Below, piece by piece: positions 20,640-33,004 of a stretch of 64,000 nt of DNA; position 1 is the first letter of the stretch, and each line of letters opens with the position of its first letter. The notes below the pieces were generated by a model. The model searched no databases, had not been told where the DNA came from, and saw only the letters and a list, made by a program, of their open reading frames with translations. The stretch covers positions 682,001-746,000 of the forward strand of contig JAGMUV010000022.1 in assembly GCA_020744425.1 (NCBI GenBank), written 5' to 3'. Made by a program: the position numbers and the translations under genes. Source of the DNA: Dactylonectria macrodidyma (Eukaryota; Ascomycota; Sordariomycetes; Hypocreales; Nectriaceae).

Positions 20640-23600
20640 CACGACTCTGCCCTTGCATTAGCAGACTCTGAACGATACAATATCGTGCTCTTCCAAGAAC
20701 CATAGACAACAATAGCAAACTCCCGCTGCCTTACGAAGACCCATCCTACATATAACACCTAGTCTCCAGTTAAAGCCTGGAATAGTAATAGCACCTGACC
20801 CAGAGTCATAACATATATCTACTGAGACTCTAAACTCGCAGCAGACTAAAACTGACACTATATAAGCTGCAATATCCTGTAGCTTACAGTTAATGATATA
20901 ATAATAGTGAATTTCTACTGCCAGAACGACGAAAAAGATACGCTAAACACTCTACTACAATAGCCGATCCCTAATCGCTGCCTCGTAGCAGGTGACTTCA
21001 ACGCTAGACATCACACCTTGCAGACAGGCCCGAATATAAACCGTAGCTGCGAGATTGCCTCTTAAGCATCAGAAAACAGCCTTGACCTACTGAACACCTC
21101 AGACATCCCCACAAGCCCCACAGAAACACTATCAACCTCGCCTTTACAAACCTACCTCTTGCTGAAGCTAACATCGAAGACCACCTCGCCTCCAGCTCTA
21201 ATCACTTCACTCTTAGTCTAACACTCCCAGACATCAAGGCCGGCCCCAATACAGCCAAGCAACATCCAGGTAACAACAGACAATAAGCTTAAGCACTTCG
21301 TAGAAATCGTAGAACTAGGATCATCTGATATCCCCATCTCTGCCTCAGGCCCATCAGAGCTAGACGAGCTCACATCTGCACTTATAAGTCTCCCACAATC
21401 AGCAGCAAAGGCAGCGGGCCGGCCTGCGAGGAAGGGAGCACGCAACGCTCCCTGGTAGACCGAAGAGTGCGCCCTTGCCGCAGCCCAATACCATGCGATC
21501 AGGAGGCTTTACCCCCTCAGATTCAACCAAGAAATTCAGCTAGCCAAACGAGATTTCCACCACGTGGTCCGCCGTGCCAAAAGGCTCTACTGGCAGAACC
21601 TAATCGACAGCTTCTCAGATAGCAGCTCCGTTTTCAAGGCCGTCCGGTAGCTGAAATCGCCAGGAGCCTTCCAAACCCCTCCACTACAAGTAGACGACGT
21701 AGTCTACGAAACTCAGCTGGACAAGGCCAACGCGCTCCGGCAAGCCACTCTAGAGCGCCGAACAGCTGAAGATGACATCCAGGACCCCTAGATCCAGGTC
21801 AGCCCTCGCAGAATAATTCCATTTTCACAGGAAATCTCCCTAGAAGAAGCAAAAGATGCGACTCTCTGTACCAGGAACACATCCCCAGAAGCAGATAACA
21901 TCACAGTCAAGCTCCTCACAGCAGCATGGCATATCATCGGAACACACGTTCGCCGTCTCTTTGAGGGGTGCCTGGCCATAAGAATCCACCACCCGAAACC
22001 CTTCAGGGCGGCCGAGGTGGTCATAATCGCCAAACCTGGACGTAGAGACCTGACAGAATCGCAAGCATGGCGACCTATCTCTCTACTTACCTGTCTCAGC
22101 AAGGGGCTAGAACAGTTAGTCGCGCGTCATCTCACGTAGACATGCATCCACTATGGAGTCCTTCGCCCACAACAGGCTGGGGCGCTCCTAAAGAGGTCTG
22201 CGACAGACCTTGTAGCTGCTTTGGTCCACGACATCGAGGAAGCATTCTCCCGCAAGAAGGCAGCCACACTGGTCACGATAGATATCCTGGGCGCGTTCGA
22301 CACCGTCATGCGCAACAGATTGATTTTGCAACTCCGCGAACAAGGCTGGCCCGAACATCTCACACGATGGGCCGGATCCTTCATAGGTGACCGATCTGTC
22401 TGCGTCAGATACCAAGATACTATCATCCCGCTCTCTCCTCTCCAGTGCGGTCTCCCTCAGAGATCGTCAGTATCGCCGATCCTCTTTCTGCTGTACACAG
22501 AGCCCATCTACCCACTAGTTAAGCGACCCTCGGGGCTGGTTCAGTACGCAGATGACACAGGCATCCTGTGCACGGGCGACACAGTAGAGGAAACATGTTG
22601 CATCTGATAGGAAGGGTGCATTGTGATGTAAGTAGAAGCTCTTCATTTCTATCTAACTGAGGGCTCGCGGCAGACCTATTTGTAGGTTGCCCTCATAGCT
22701 ATGATAAGGTTCTCGGTAGACCGGATCCCAAGGGATCCGGGTTTTTGAGACCGGCTTGTTAGGAAGCCGGGTCTTCGAGACCGGCTTGCTAGAAAGCCGG
22801 GTCTTTGAGACCGGTTTACTAGAGATCCGAGCCTTTGAGACTGAAGACCAGTCTTAACAGTTGATAGATGTGACAAAACAACCGCTGCGACATCAAGATC
22901 TGTCGAAGAAATGGTCTGCTGGAGCGCGACGAATGGGGTATCTTTCAACTCTAAAAAGACAGAAGTCATGCACTTCTCTCAGAGTAAACTTGAGACTGCA
23001 CCAGCAATACGCCATAGTAACGTCGAGAAACACCCCGAGGCAGCAATGCGCTAGCTAGGCATCTGGCTAGACAGCAGCCTATCATTCCGAGTCATAGAGA
23101 AATGGACGGCTAAAGCTCAGGCTTCGCCTACCATCTGCGAGGACTCACCAACACGATACACGGTCCGCTGCCCAGTGCTGCGCGGAGTGCAGTTAGGCAT
23201 GCGTCGAACCGGTCCTGCTCTATAGCGCTGAAGTATGGTACCCAGGTGCAACCCGACCGCGGTGGAACCAACCCTCCAAGGGCCGGCCGTCAAGTATTGG
23301 ACATCTCCTGCGGAGAATAAACAAGGCTATCGACCAATCCATGCGAGCTATACTCCCCGTCTGGAGGACGACCCCTATCGCTATCCTCCATCGGGAAAGC
23401 GGGATACCACCTGTCGCGCAGCTTCTTGAAGCACGTCGATACCGCTCCTCCGCCTGACTCAAATCCCTTGACGAGGCCCATCCCCTCGCGAAGCGCACGC
23501 TTCCACCCAGACAACCCACGTACCATATGCTCATCAAGCGGAGGTACTAAACCCCATCAGAGAGCAACTTCAGGACCCGTCTTCGACGGACTAATGAGCT

Positions 23601-24171
23601 CCTCGCACCCTGCACACGGCCGGTCCTCATCCAAAAATGCTTCGGCAGGGAACAAGACATACCCCTACAGATAGCGTCGAAAGAAGAATCGGCTGAGGCC
23701 TTCCTCCAGTGGGTCCAGTCAGTAGGCCCATCCACCTTGATCGTATACTCGGACGGCTCCTTCTCGCTGCCGGAGCCTGAGGGCGCTCAACCGACGCTAG
23801 CATACCTGCGAAAGCTGGCGAGGCAGAAACCAAAAGAGGCTTTCGAAGCATGGTGGTCAACTTCCGCCCCCGAGCATTATAAGAGATTCAACCTCAAGCC
23901 AAGTATACGCTGCCCGCCGGAGCTCTCGCTCCCTCGGGCTACTTTGCACCATTTACTCGCAGTAAGGTCCCTCCATGGGGATTTCGCTGCATACCACGAA
24001 CGATTCAACCACGAGGATGCGCGAGTGACCTGCTCGTGCAGTCGACGCAAAGCACCTGACCATGTCTTCTACTGCAGAAAAGTACCGCGGCGGTGTCGAA
24101 TGAGGCTTGTCCCGTCGCTGACCGCAACACTCAACCTCGCAATAGGAAGAAATTTCGATAAGTATACCTAG
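20640..24171 (+). pseudogene. LINE ORF2 (endonuclease-reverse transcriptase), inactivated
   Basis: The reading frame can be followed through stops and is interrupted by the solo LTR at 22596-22875. Removing that insert rejoins the reverse transcriptase perfectly in frame (VEET before, TAATSRSVEEM after). The palm motif YADD is kept. The RNase H segment after VYSDGS at about 23755 is deleted, and the zinc-knuckle tail (CSCSRRKAPDHVFYC) remains. Inactivation by stops, one insertion and one deletion is seen directly; RIP as cause of the TGG-to-TAG stops is inference. Confidence 0.75.
22596..22875. mobile_element. Solo LTR with 5-bp target duplication, carrying 30-bp hairpin repeats
   Basis: The insert starts TGTTGCATCTGATAG and ends CATGTGACA-like (GATGTGACA), is 280 bp, and is flanked on both sides by AAACA (22591-22595 and 22876-22880). 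TG...CA ends plus a 5-bp duplication are the mark of an LTR. Inside, about 22720-22850, four to five degenerate 30-bp units each contain ACCGGCTT...AAGCCGGGT, an inverted repeat able to form a hairpin. Confidence 0.75.
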
Positions 24172-24586
24172 CTGGCTAAATTAAGCGCCTTCTTCGAGAA
24201 GATTTGCCCTCGTTACTAGACGAGGCAGATCCGAGACGCACTCGCGTCTCTTCCTCTCCTTCTATTCTCTTCTCTCTTTTGTTCCTTTTCTTGAACAATA
24301 TGGGCTCGGCTGCCTCGTGCAGTTACGCTAATGCTCTCTTCCTAGTCTTACTAAAGAAGACTGGCCCATATATAGCGGCTAGTGCTGTAATAGCCGCGCC
24401 TGGTCATCCTGCTGATGGGTAACAGGCTCGATACAACGCACCTTTGAGCCGATGATATGCTGGATAATGGTCTGTTCTGTAGTTTACGAAGGCTTTGCGT
24501 AGATTTTAGCATTAGAGACTCTAGCTTAGCACGTCCTTTGCCCCAATAGGGGGCTTTACGGGCCTCACCGCCCTCGGACGAAAAAT

Positions 24587-24616
24587 ATACATACATACAT
24601 ACATACATACATACAT
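24587..24616. repeat. ATAC microsatellite
   Basis: Seven perfect ATAC units and a partial one, just beyond the 3' end of the LINE. Confidence 0.95.
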
Positions 24617-25707
24617 GCCCTTGTATTGTGCATATTTTGAGGTGTAGCAATGACTCCGTAGGCCGATGCTAATTCTCCAGGTGGGGGTCTTTGATACCAG
24701 TCTGCACTTCGGTAAGGAAGGTAGAATCGTCTCGCTTGAGAACTGTGATATTGGAATGAAAGAACTCCATTATGCGTACTTTCATAAGAAGCTATTGCAA
24801 TACCGCTACAACAAAGGGAATGTACACTCCTCTTGCCGGTAGCGCATTATAGTACCGGTATATGTAGTTTGTCTAACAGAAGCCGCCAGTCGATAACATC
24901 CCATTCCATCATCTTACATTCGCACAAATCCACTCACCTATTAGCATCCTTCCCTCATGCGTCTCTTCCACGCATGCTGCGTGTCATGCGAGGTAGTTAA
25001 CAAAGAGGTGGGTTAACCACAGTGAAAACCAGCCAATAAATTCCCATAAATCCCTACCATAGGTTTAAAGTATTGTGTGTTCAGGTGGTGATCCCATATA
25101 GATGATATATTGCCAATATAGACTAACCTATATCACCTTCAATAGCGTAGGTATGCAATCTTCGTATGTAAGAAGTCGCCTAAGTAGTATTCTATCAACT
25201 AGCAACAGTGCCTTCAATCATAGGGAAAAGACGGTACCTACAAACCAAGGGCATTACATCAGGCTGTGGATAACTTCACTAAGCACGCTATGAATATATT
25301 GTAGCCAATTATCCTAAGCCTCTTTATATAGTCACAATCTTTAACGATTCAATTCAACTATAATTTAATTAAGTGTTTAATTAGTTGAGTTGATCTAGGA
25401 ATTACTTAGGTTTTATGATAGGCTGTGAGTATAAAGACTACTCGCTATAAATTGGCCGCTTGTGGATTTTTAGACATTTAAAGTGAGCCTCTCTTACCCA
25501 AGATACTAGTACCTAATTAGCTCGTTGTGCCTTGGAAAGAAAATCGGGCTGGAGTTGCTACCCCAGAAGGAGTGTTCGGACCCGACTGTAATGGAAGTGC
25601 TAGAAATGACGGGTTAACTATGTTCAAGTAAAGATACAGTGTGGCTAAGCTCCGCTATTCTTGAACCAACTCTTGACTAGTTCCTCGTATAATTCCTAGG
25701 TGAGCAA
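24617..25707. other. Intergenic, no gene seen
   Basis: About 1.1 kb, AT-rich in its second half, with no frame longer than about 60 residues that shows family features. Confidence 0.5.
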
Positions 25708-28530
25708 TTATTTACTGGCCCTATCCAATAATGTATCTAAGCCCATCTCATAGTTCGCTAATATCTCCAAGCACCGTGTAAAGCTGCTATCCTTTCCGTG
25801 GAGACTGCTCGACTGTTGGAGGGCCGTTGCCATAGAAATAATGGCATCTTCCGCATCGAGCATTGACTGGAGCTTCTCTCGAGTTGACTGTTTTTGGATC
25901 AAAATGACGAAAGGGTCTGCCGGGTTGAGTTCGTTGTTCCAATCCTCAAATCGAACCGGCGAGGACCCACAGAATGGCACATTGACGCCCACTTCGCCCA
26001 GTCCTCCTCCAGCCCCGCTAGTATTCCTGTAGACGCCAAGGTCTCTCTTTTGGTCTTGATACCAATTTAAGACCATCCCGGCGTGTAATACACAACGCGA
26101 CACAAATATTGACAGAGGGTGCCTACTGTGGGAAAGCTTTTGTACCAGGCATTGAACCAGCAAGCAATGAAGCACCAGTTCTACCACAACGGCGGGCGGA
26201 AGCGAGATGAGTGTTGACTGCGCTGTTTGGATGCCTTCACTACCATGATACCTCTCTATGGCGTCTCTGTCTACAAGTAACGAGATGAGCGTGGAGTGCC
26301 AGAGGATATTGGCTTCGAGGTTCTCTGCAGGGATGCTGCCAGGGTTGTTGGCGAGGATAGTGGCGCAGATGTTATCTTCAGTAGACGCAGCTTTGTCAGC
26401 GAGTAGAGGAGGGAGGCACTCTATAAGATGCTGGAGGAAGGCATCTTGGTCTTGGAAAACCTCAATCTCGTTGAATAGTCCGCTGCGACGCACTGAGATC
26501 TCGGTGGCGAGGGACGTTATGCTGAGTATCCTTTCCAGCCAATGACTTTTCTCCATTTCTGGAGGTTGCGTTTCTATGCGAGGATTCCGATATCCCTCGG
26601 CATGGGTAAACCCGATGCGAACGATTGAAGAGTGCCGGGTTGCCCTGTCCGCGGTCTGGCTAGTTTCCATCTGAGCGATATTTCGCCACTCGTCCGCGGT
26701 CTGTGCCGCAAACAGAGCGTCAGAGGCCAGTGATGGAGCCCGCTCTGGCCTGAATTTAACCAAGGGTGGCTGGGAAAATATAGAGCCTAGTTCGCTATCG
26801 ATAATGGCTAGGGTATAGGCAACTCTGCCGCTTGATGAGCAAATCTTCGGCGGTCGGAAAAGGGGAGAGAACCGTTCCTGGTAGACTAACCTAAGCTTCA
26901 TTTCTTCGTCAACCCAACTCCTCCAGCGGAAATATAATTCGGGCGCCGGAAGGTTCCGCAATGCCGTATGGTGCAGTCCTTCAGAAGGTTGACCACGACT
27001 CAAATCCTGGAGTATGCCTATACGCCGTGCCCACTGAGAGCGATGTGGTGAGCTAGGGGTCACACTTATAAAGTAATACTAAGAAGAGTCCTAAAATAAA
27101 GGTAGAAAGCCTAGAAAGAGCTGGAAAGGAGGTATGGAAGCAATTGAATTATTGTAAGGAATATGACGGGAATACTACTCACCAGTACGGCTGGGCCCAA
27201 GAAGGTTACGCTTAGTGCTAATAATTCCGAATCCTGGGGTAATACCAAATTATCAGCCCCGGGTTACTTTATTCACATATGTAAAATCATCCTCGTGAGT
27301 ATAAACTAACCCCTAGTAAAAGAGGGTGAAGGTCAAGGTGCATTTGCATTAAGATGAGGATCATCTGATTCATTGAAGAATTGCTCGACATTATAGACTT
27401 CTACTACTAGGAATTCTTATTAGTCTCCCTAGTTACTTAAGTGAGCAATAGGATGCGAGCCTTACCATACCTTTGACATAATTAGAAAACCAACACGATC
27501 GCGCAGTCTTTTGCCGAACTCTAGAGCGTCTCGACTTCCTGCGAATACGGACCCAATGGCGCACATGGAGAAGAACAATAAGTGGTTGTTCTCCCAAGAC
27601 GGAGCCAGGGACGGGAGATGGACTATTGGAAAGCGCGGCCAGAAAATCTCAACATAGAGGTTGAAGCACATTTTCTAGTGGACACTTGTCAGTGGTGGAC
27701 TGTTTGGAATCCTTGGGGTAAAGTGAGTTTCGTGCAGGTAAAAGCGCTAACACGTACCATGAACCGCGGATTACGGGAAAGGCTGTGGTCAAATATCATC
27801 GGGGTCGTCAAGTTAGCATGGACTCTGAGAGTAGTAGACTTCTCAGTACTAAGAGTGCCCTCTTCGGCTAGCGTGAGTACAGCCACTGACATTTTGAAGT
27901 CGCTCATGCACCAGTGGGTCGCACAGGCCTTGTACATAGCTTCGACAAGGCGGGTTCGCCCGTCCTTTTTGCTCTGATGGCAGCTGATCTCATCGGTCAT
28001 GAAAGCCGTTTCAAGAGGTTCACTGACGGCAGTCTGGTACGAGCCATTCGGTTGGATTTCATTCCACAGGCCCAGAGATGAGGAAGACATTGTGGCGGAG
28101 TCGCCGCTTGGTATGGTCCATGTTTCGAGGCCAACGTCGAAGCCGGCGTGGTGGTCGGTCGGCGCCCAGGTGGACGGGAGACTCGCGTCGGACAGTCTAT
28201 CGAGCGTTCCATCCAGAATTGCCGGAAGATCTGTCATGAGAGTGCTATCCCAGGGTTCGTCTCCTAAGCAGTCTTGAGGCAGTTGCGCTGACTGAGTCAA
28301 TCGATCTAATGGCAGACCTAGCAGGGTGGCTGCTTCGGTGACATGGCGTGAAGCGGACTTCTCTCGTGGTTGGTGATTGAGCGGAAAGTCAGAGGCACTG
28401 TTGTTGACACTGGTCGTTCTGGCGGAGCTGGCGACGCTCCTGGAGTGGCGTCTCTCATGGCGCTTGAGGACATCTTTGCGCGCAAAGCTGGCGTGACACG
28501 CCGAACAGGAGAAAGGCTTCTCTTTCGTAT
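25708..28530 (-). CDS. C2H2 zinc-finger transcription factor with fungal_trans domain
   Basis: Read leftward, an exon starting at 28530 after a clean CTAAC...CAG acceptor encodes KPFSCSACHASFARKDVLKRHERRHS, one full C2H2 finger; an earlier finger and the start codon must lie in an upstream exon I cannot place. A Ser/Thr-rich linker leads to NPRFM, an intron (about 27675-27757, GTACGT...CTAG) and YVEIFWPRFPIVHLPSLAPSW, the beginning of the fungal_trans regulatory domain. The block ending at 25708 continues that domain (QWARRIGILQDL, ELYFRWRSWVDEEMKLRLVYQ). The 400 bases between 27462 and 27063 should encode only a few dozen residues in related proteins and cannot be read cleanly, so this stretch has either unusual introns or decay. 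C2H2 plus fungal_trans is a known regulator architecture; the target is unknown. Confidence 0.65.
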
Positions 28531-30340
28531 CTGCCGAAGCCCAATGTGTTAGTGGCGAGAGAACAAGCGGATGTGAAAGCTTAGGGAGCTATAAGAGATT
28601 GGGCAAGATGAAATCATTCAAGGTGTTGAGTGGAGCGTTGATTGTTGAGCACCGAAGTGATAAAGGAGACGCTAGTTAACCTGTAACGTACGGACACGTT
28701 CATGACGAAAAAGGTGGTCTCTCTTTATAAAGTCGCGGCTGCAGTATTGGCATCGCAGCTCATCCATTACAGCAGGGTGGGTGTTGCGTGGTCAATATTC
28801 TAAGTTAGGGAGGTGCTATGCAGGTGATCAAGGGCGACGGCATGAACTACCTGTAAGGCCAAAACCATTGATTTTGTTGGACAGGCGCCTCAAGCCTCGA
28901 TAAGCAGTAAGGAATTTGTTGGATCCGATACGGGTAATTCGATCAGACTGATAGGGATCAATGCATTGTGGAGCCCAAAGACGATGATTATATTGATGTG
29001 TGTATTATCTAGGATCCTCCGGCCCCCTCTTTTCCCATGAGGGGTTTCTTGGTCAATCTCACACCCTATGACTAAGTGTTGGATACGCGGTGTGTCTTTA
29101 GTAAAGATTAGGGATAGCCAGATAAATGTAGATCAATTCTTGATGATATGTTTGATTGTTCTTGTTGTTCTTGTTCTCGTTAACTCTCGTCTCCATTTTC
29201 CTCTAGAGGGGGGTTTTATCATCATCTTGAGTCATAGATGCAGATATCCCGGTATTCTGATACCTGAATAACCTCCTTGATGCATTACCGAGCCACAATC
29301 TAACACTAAGACAGTATATTGATGTATCAGAGGGTTGTTTCTAGCCGGGCCCTAGTCCGGCACTCGAGAGGTCAATCCAACAGAATTCCAAGGACCTCCT
29401 CGATATAGGGATGTTCCATACCAGACAGGGGTGATTCAGTCACCCTAGCCGTATCCAACAAGTTCAGTATGCATTACTAAGCAGACAGGGGATGCGAGAT
29501 CGTTATAAGAAGGAAGTCACTTTGCAGCACCGATATATGTAAAACAGCCCAAAAAGATACTTTCAAGGGTGAGTAAAGCGGGACATCCCTATAATACTAA
29601 ATCGTATAGTCTAGCCCTGTATTAGACTACTCTTACTACGCCAGAGACTTTACTCCGCCCTGACCCTTTCAATTACCGACCCTAACTACCGCTCCCCCCG
29701 GATTGCATTCCGCAACCTGGGGTATCAAATGGAGCGCGGCTGGCCAGAGTCCGGGATTTCCGGCGACCTCACTCATCCCCCTGCCTCGGCAGAGGCAGTG
29801 CTACACTCGAATATCATCTCATCGTCCCGGGTGGTTGGGAAGAATTCTTCCGATACATCGGGCGAGCCCTGTGCAGGCGCCCTCTTCCCCACGCAGGACC
29901 AGCTGAACCTCCCGAAGTCTTGGTTCTGAAGTTAATGGAAGCGGCAGAAAGTATCAACATGACGCCGGTCCGGAACTACTGATATGTAGACCCTAAGCCT
30001 GCACGGTTCTTCTTACGTGTTTTACAATGGAGCTGGACTGCCAGGTACCCTGTGGGAAATCGGGAGCCTAATGACTCTCTTCGTATCTCTAATGGATTCA
30101 TGGACAGAGCATATTAAGCTTATTTGCAGTTTTAGTATGCTTTAAGGTCCTTCTGCAATCCCTGCGTCCCACCTTCACATCGCACTTCATCTTCGTCTAT
30201 CTTAAAACACAGTCTTTATACCCAGCATGTCTCGTGGTGGACAGCGGGATTTGTAAAACTAGTCTGCGCCTTTACGGGATCGATCATATGGAGGTCGTCT
30301 TCTCGCGTCGGTCTTTCTTGCTTCGAAGCTGCGCGCTGAC
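28531..30340. other. Intergenic, about 1.8 kb, holds an LTR-like repeat
   Basis: Promoter and probable first exon of the C2H2 gene lie in the left part. A solo LTR candidate is annotated at 28917-29460. I see no convincing gene in 29460-30340. Confidence 0.45.
28917..29460. mobile_element. Possible Copia-type solo LTR
   Basis: 544 bp starting TGTTGGATCCGATACGG and ending CCGTATCCAACA: TG...CA ends with an 8-bp inverted terminal match (TGTTGGAT/ATCCAACA). The flanking 5-mers GAATT and AGTTC do not match, so a target duplication is not confirmed. Confidence 0.45.
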
Positions 30341-32340
30341 CTAGACCTCGTCTGTGGGCTTCTCGGTACGACCCCGGCCTAGCGCCTGCTTCTCCATGTA
30401 CACCGACGTCTGGTTCGTCAGAAGGTGGGATGGATCCCTGATCAAACACGCAACCCCAATTGCAAGGATATTAAAAGCCATTAGGCCCCAAAAGACGCGT
30501 TTATACGCATATCCGTACGCCCCGGAGAACGCCTCCATCACAGCACGCTGCACTTGGAGCGTAGCAGCGGGAATAGCAGCGAAGGTGTCGGGAGTTCCGT
30601 AGCCAGCCTGGAAAGTGGCAGGGATGAGGGCCTCGAGTTCCGAGGACGGAACACCCGCGGCCAGTGCCGCAGCCGAGATTTCCGGCACCAGCTTGTCGTC
30701 CACGACAGAGCGGAGGATGGTGGAGAAGATGGCGTTGCCGAAGCTGCCGCCGGCGCTCCGAAATGTGCCAACCAGACCTATCGCCAAGCCGATCTGCTTC
30801 TGAGGCGCGTGCAACGACGCGGTGAGGTAGGTGGTGACAACGATCCAAGGGAAGCAGCCCTGTGCGAAGAACTGTAGAACCATAAAGCCGGCCCGGTGGT
30901 GTGGCACAGTTACACTGAGGAGGCCAACGGCTGCCGCCTGCAAAGTCAGAATAGCGATCAGCTGCAGCTTAACGTGCTTCAGCCTGTGAATCAACAGCGG
31001 GGCGATGGCACCGAAGAAGAGCTGTCCAAGGCCACCAGGAATACAGGTGATGCCAATATCGGTTGGGTTGTTCCGGTACACGTAGAGAGCTACCTGGGGT
31101 AGCTGGGTCGTAAGGGCGAAATAGCACATGCCCGTCACGAAGATAACCACGAGCAAGACGGTAAACTGCCTCCACTGGGCGAAGAGTGATGGGGGAAAGA
31201 AAGGCTGCTTAGCAACTGTGAAGTCGTAGGCAAACGCGACTCCCACAGCCACTATCCCGGCCACGATCGGCGCGATAACTGAGGCGCTGTTCCAAGGATG
31301 GCCGCTTGTGTCTGCCCAGGTAAGGCCGACAAGGAAAGTTGTCAAGCCAGCCGTGTACAAGGCCACGCCGACAAAGTCAATGCTTAAGAACTCGTCGAGG
31401 CGAGACTTTTCATAGTCCTCCTGCGGGCGAGAAGGGGGAAAGTAGAAAATGGCCAGGCCAACTGAACATAGGACGCAGTAGATGATGGATATGTAGAATA
31501 TCCAGCGCCAAGTGGCGCTGGAGTTAATCTTGTTGGCCAGAAACACAGACAATGCTCCCCAGGGTAGGATCATGGCGAACTCAGCCCAACCAAGACCGAC
31601 GCCACTGTACTCCAAGTCAGCACAGATTTGTCGCCTTCGTAAAGGGGAAGGGTAAAGGACAAGCATACCGGTACTTTTTAGGCACGAGCTCGGAGATGCC
31701 AGCGTATGCAACAAAGATGAGACCGCTCGCGAAACCTCCTATGGCCATGGCTGCAATGAGGGTGCCCATGTTTTGAGCAACGCCGCCGACGATCTATCGT
31801 GAGACAACGGCCCATGAGTTAGTTCGCAATCCGTGCAGCATGCTCCGTTAATGCCAACTTACCGACCCGACTAGGAGCATGAGGTTTCCTAGTATCATGG
31901 TATATCGCCGGCCGAACACATCACTGAGGTTTCCTGCTATACCGTATGCGACGGAGGACGAGATTCCGTAGCTTCCAACGAGCCAGGGGATCGAGTCTAG
32001 ATCATTCAAGTCGAGGGCAATCTGGGTGAGGATGGCCGAGGTCAAGCCAACGACGAGAGAGATTGGTGCCACGAGTGACAGCCCGAGGAACTAGACGGAA
32101 GTGCAATTAGGTGTCGGAGTTCCTGCCATGAACAGACCGATGAAGTCCAAGTCCGAGACTTACGAAAATGGCCGTGACTGTCATCCAAGACAGCCGCTCT
32201 GCCGACGCGGGCACAGCAGTGTGCTCCATGGAAGCTTCAAGGGTTTGGCGGTTCAACGAGGCTTGCTCGTGGTGCTGATAGGCGGTCTCTTTTCCATTGC
32301 CCTCCCTGTTCTCACCTAAGACACCCTCGATGTCTTCCAT
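30341..32340 (-). CDS. MFS efflux transporter, TRI12/DHA2 family
   Basis: Four exons leftward from the ATG at 32340. The segments in order are a 50-residue soluble N terminus, SIPWLVGSYGISSSVAYGIAGNLSDVFGRRYTMI (helix 2 and loop 2-3), GGFASGLIFVAYAGISELVPKK, and SGVGLGWAEFAMILPWGALSVF. About 14 membrane helices follow, and the protein ends in a charged tail. These features fit the trichothecene-efflux-pump family (fungal TRI12), which exports toxic small molecules or siderophores; the substrate here cannot be told. Introns near 31630-31680, 31795-31862 and 32093-32160 are short and GT-AG. It is divergently arranged with the P450 gene at 33005, a common pairing in secondary-metabolite clusters, though no synthase gene is in the window. 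Confidence 0.85.
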
Positions 32341-33004
32341 GATGTATGATGTGTGTGGGGGGTTGGGTTGAAATGACGGCTCAAGAAGTTGTTAAGATAC
32401 TGCCTGGTTGGCCTCGGTCCTTATAACTGAACTGGAAGACCTGGCCGGCTTGATAGCAGATATTTCTGCGTCCCACCCTCACTGTGCCCACGGTGCTTCT
32501 ATTGAAGAGAAAGTTGAGTCCCAGCTGCCAGAGGCATGCCATCTTTGGGATAGACGGTTGTGGGGAAGATGGGGCGGCAGATGGAAGATGGGGCGGCAAA
32601 CGGAAGATGGGGCAGCCAGTGCCGAGTGAGTGGGCGGATTTTAGCGAGACCCCGAGCTCCGAACTGGCGGCTCAGCCAAAGTGTCTTGTGTCTCAGCACA
32701 ATTCGGGAACTGAGAGCTCTCCGCCCCACAATGCCATCGTCAATACTGCTTAGATGACCCGGCCATAGACGTGGGACAGCATCTTAGAGGCGGCAGATCA
32801 GGAGTCTGCGCATAGACCCGTGCGAGCTTAAGAACTTGTGCTATTTACCCTGGAAGCTGCCTGCTCTATCCGCTTGGTATATCACCACGCCAAACCCCAT
32901 TGCCGGAATCGTTTGAACACTTTCACTGCACTCAAGACCCAAGCTTAGTGAACCTCGCGTCGGCGCTGCTCACTTCAACTTGAACATTCTTCACCCTCCT
33001 CAGC
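32341..33004. promoter_or_regulatory. Shared promoter of efflux pump and P450
   Basis: About 660 bases between divergent starts; contains the 19-bp triple repeat annotated separately. No coding sequence of its own. Confidence 0.5.
32564..32620. repeat. Three tandem 19-bp repeats in the pump/P450 promoter
   Basis: Units at 32564-32582, 32583-32601 and 32602-32620 share GGAAGATGGGGCGGCARAY; the third diverges at its 3' end. They could be regulator sites or a neutral minisatellite. Confidence 0.75.

Larger units (their letters stand above)
18640..24420 (+). mobile_element. Dead Tad-like LINE retrotransposon, interrupted by a Tc1 element and a solo LTR
   Basis: Read from left to right, the remains of ORF1 are at about 18680-18787 and 20209-20640. 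ORF2 follows: endonuclease around 20650-21250 (keeps LVAGDFNARH), reverse transcriptase around 21800-22590 (AWRPISLLTCLSKGLEQ, VTIDILGAFD, YADDTGIL) and a C-terminal region to about 24171 with a Cys-His knuckle. The element is dead: it has many in-frame stops, a large number of them TAG where tryptophan is expected (EPW, PWW, AVRWL, DPW). The RNase H domain has collapsed: VYSDGS, its first motif, runs directly into the tail. The ends are approximate. Confidence 0.8.

Noticed and set aside
28917..29460. Complete Copia element
   Set aside because: No internal coding region or second LTR; at most a solo LTR.
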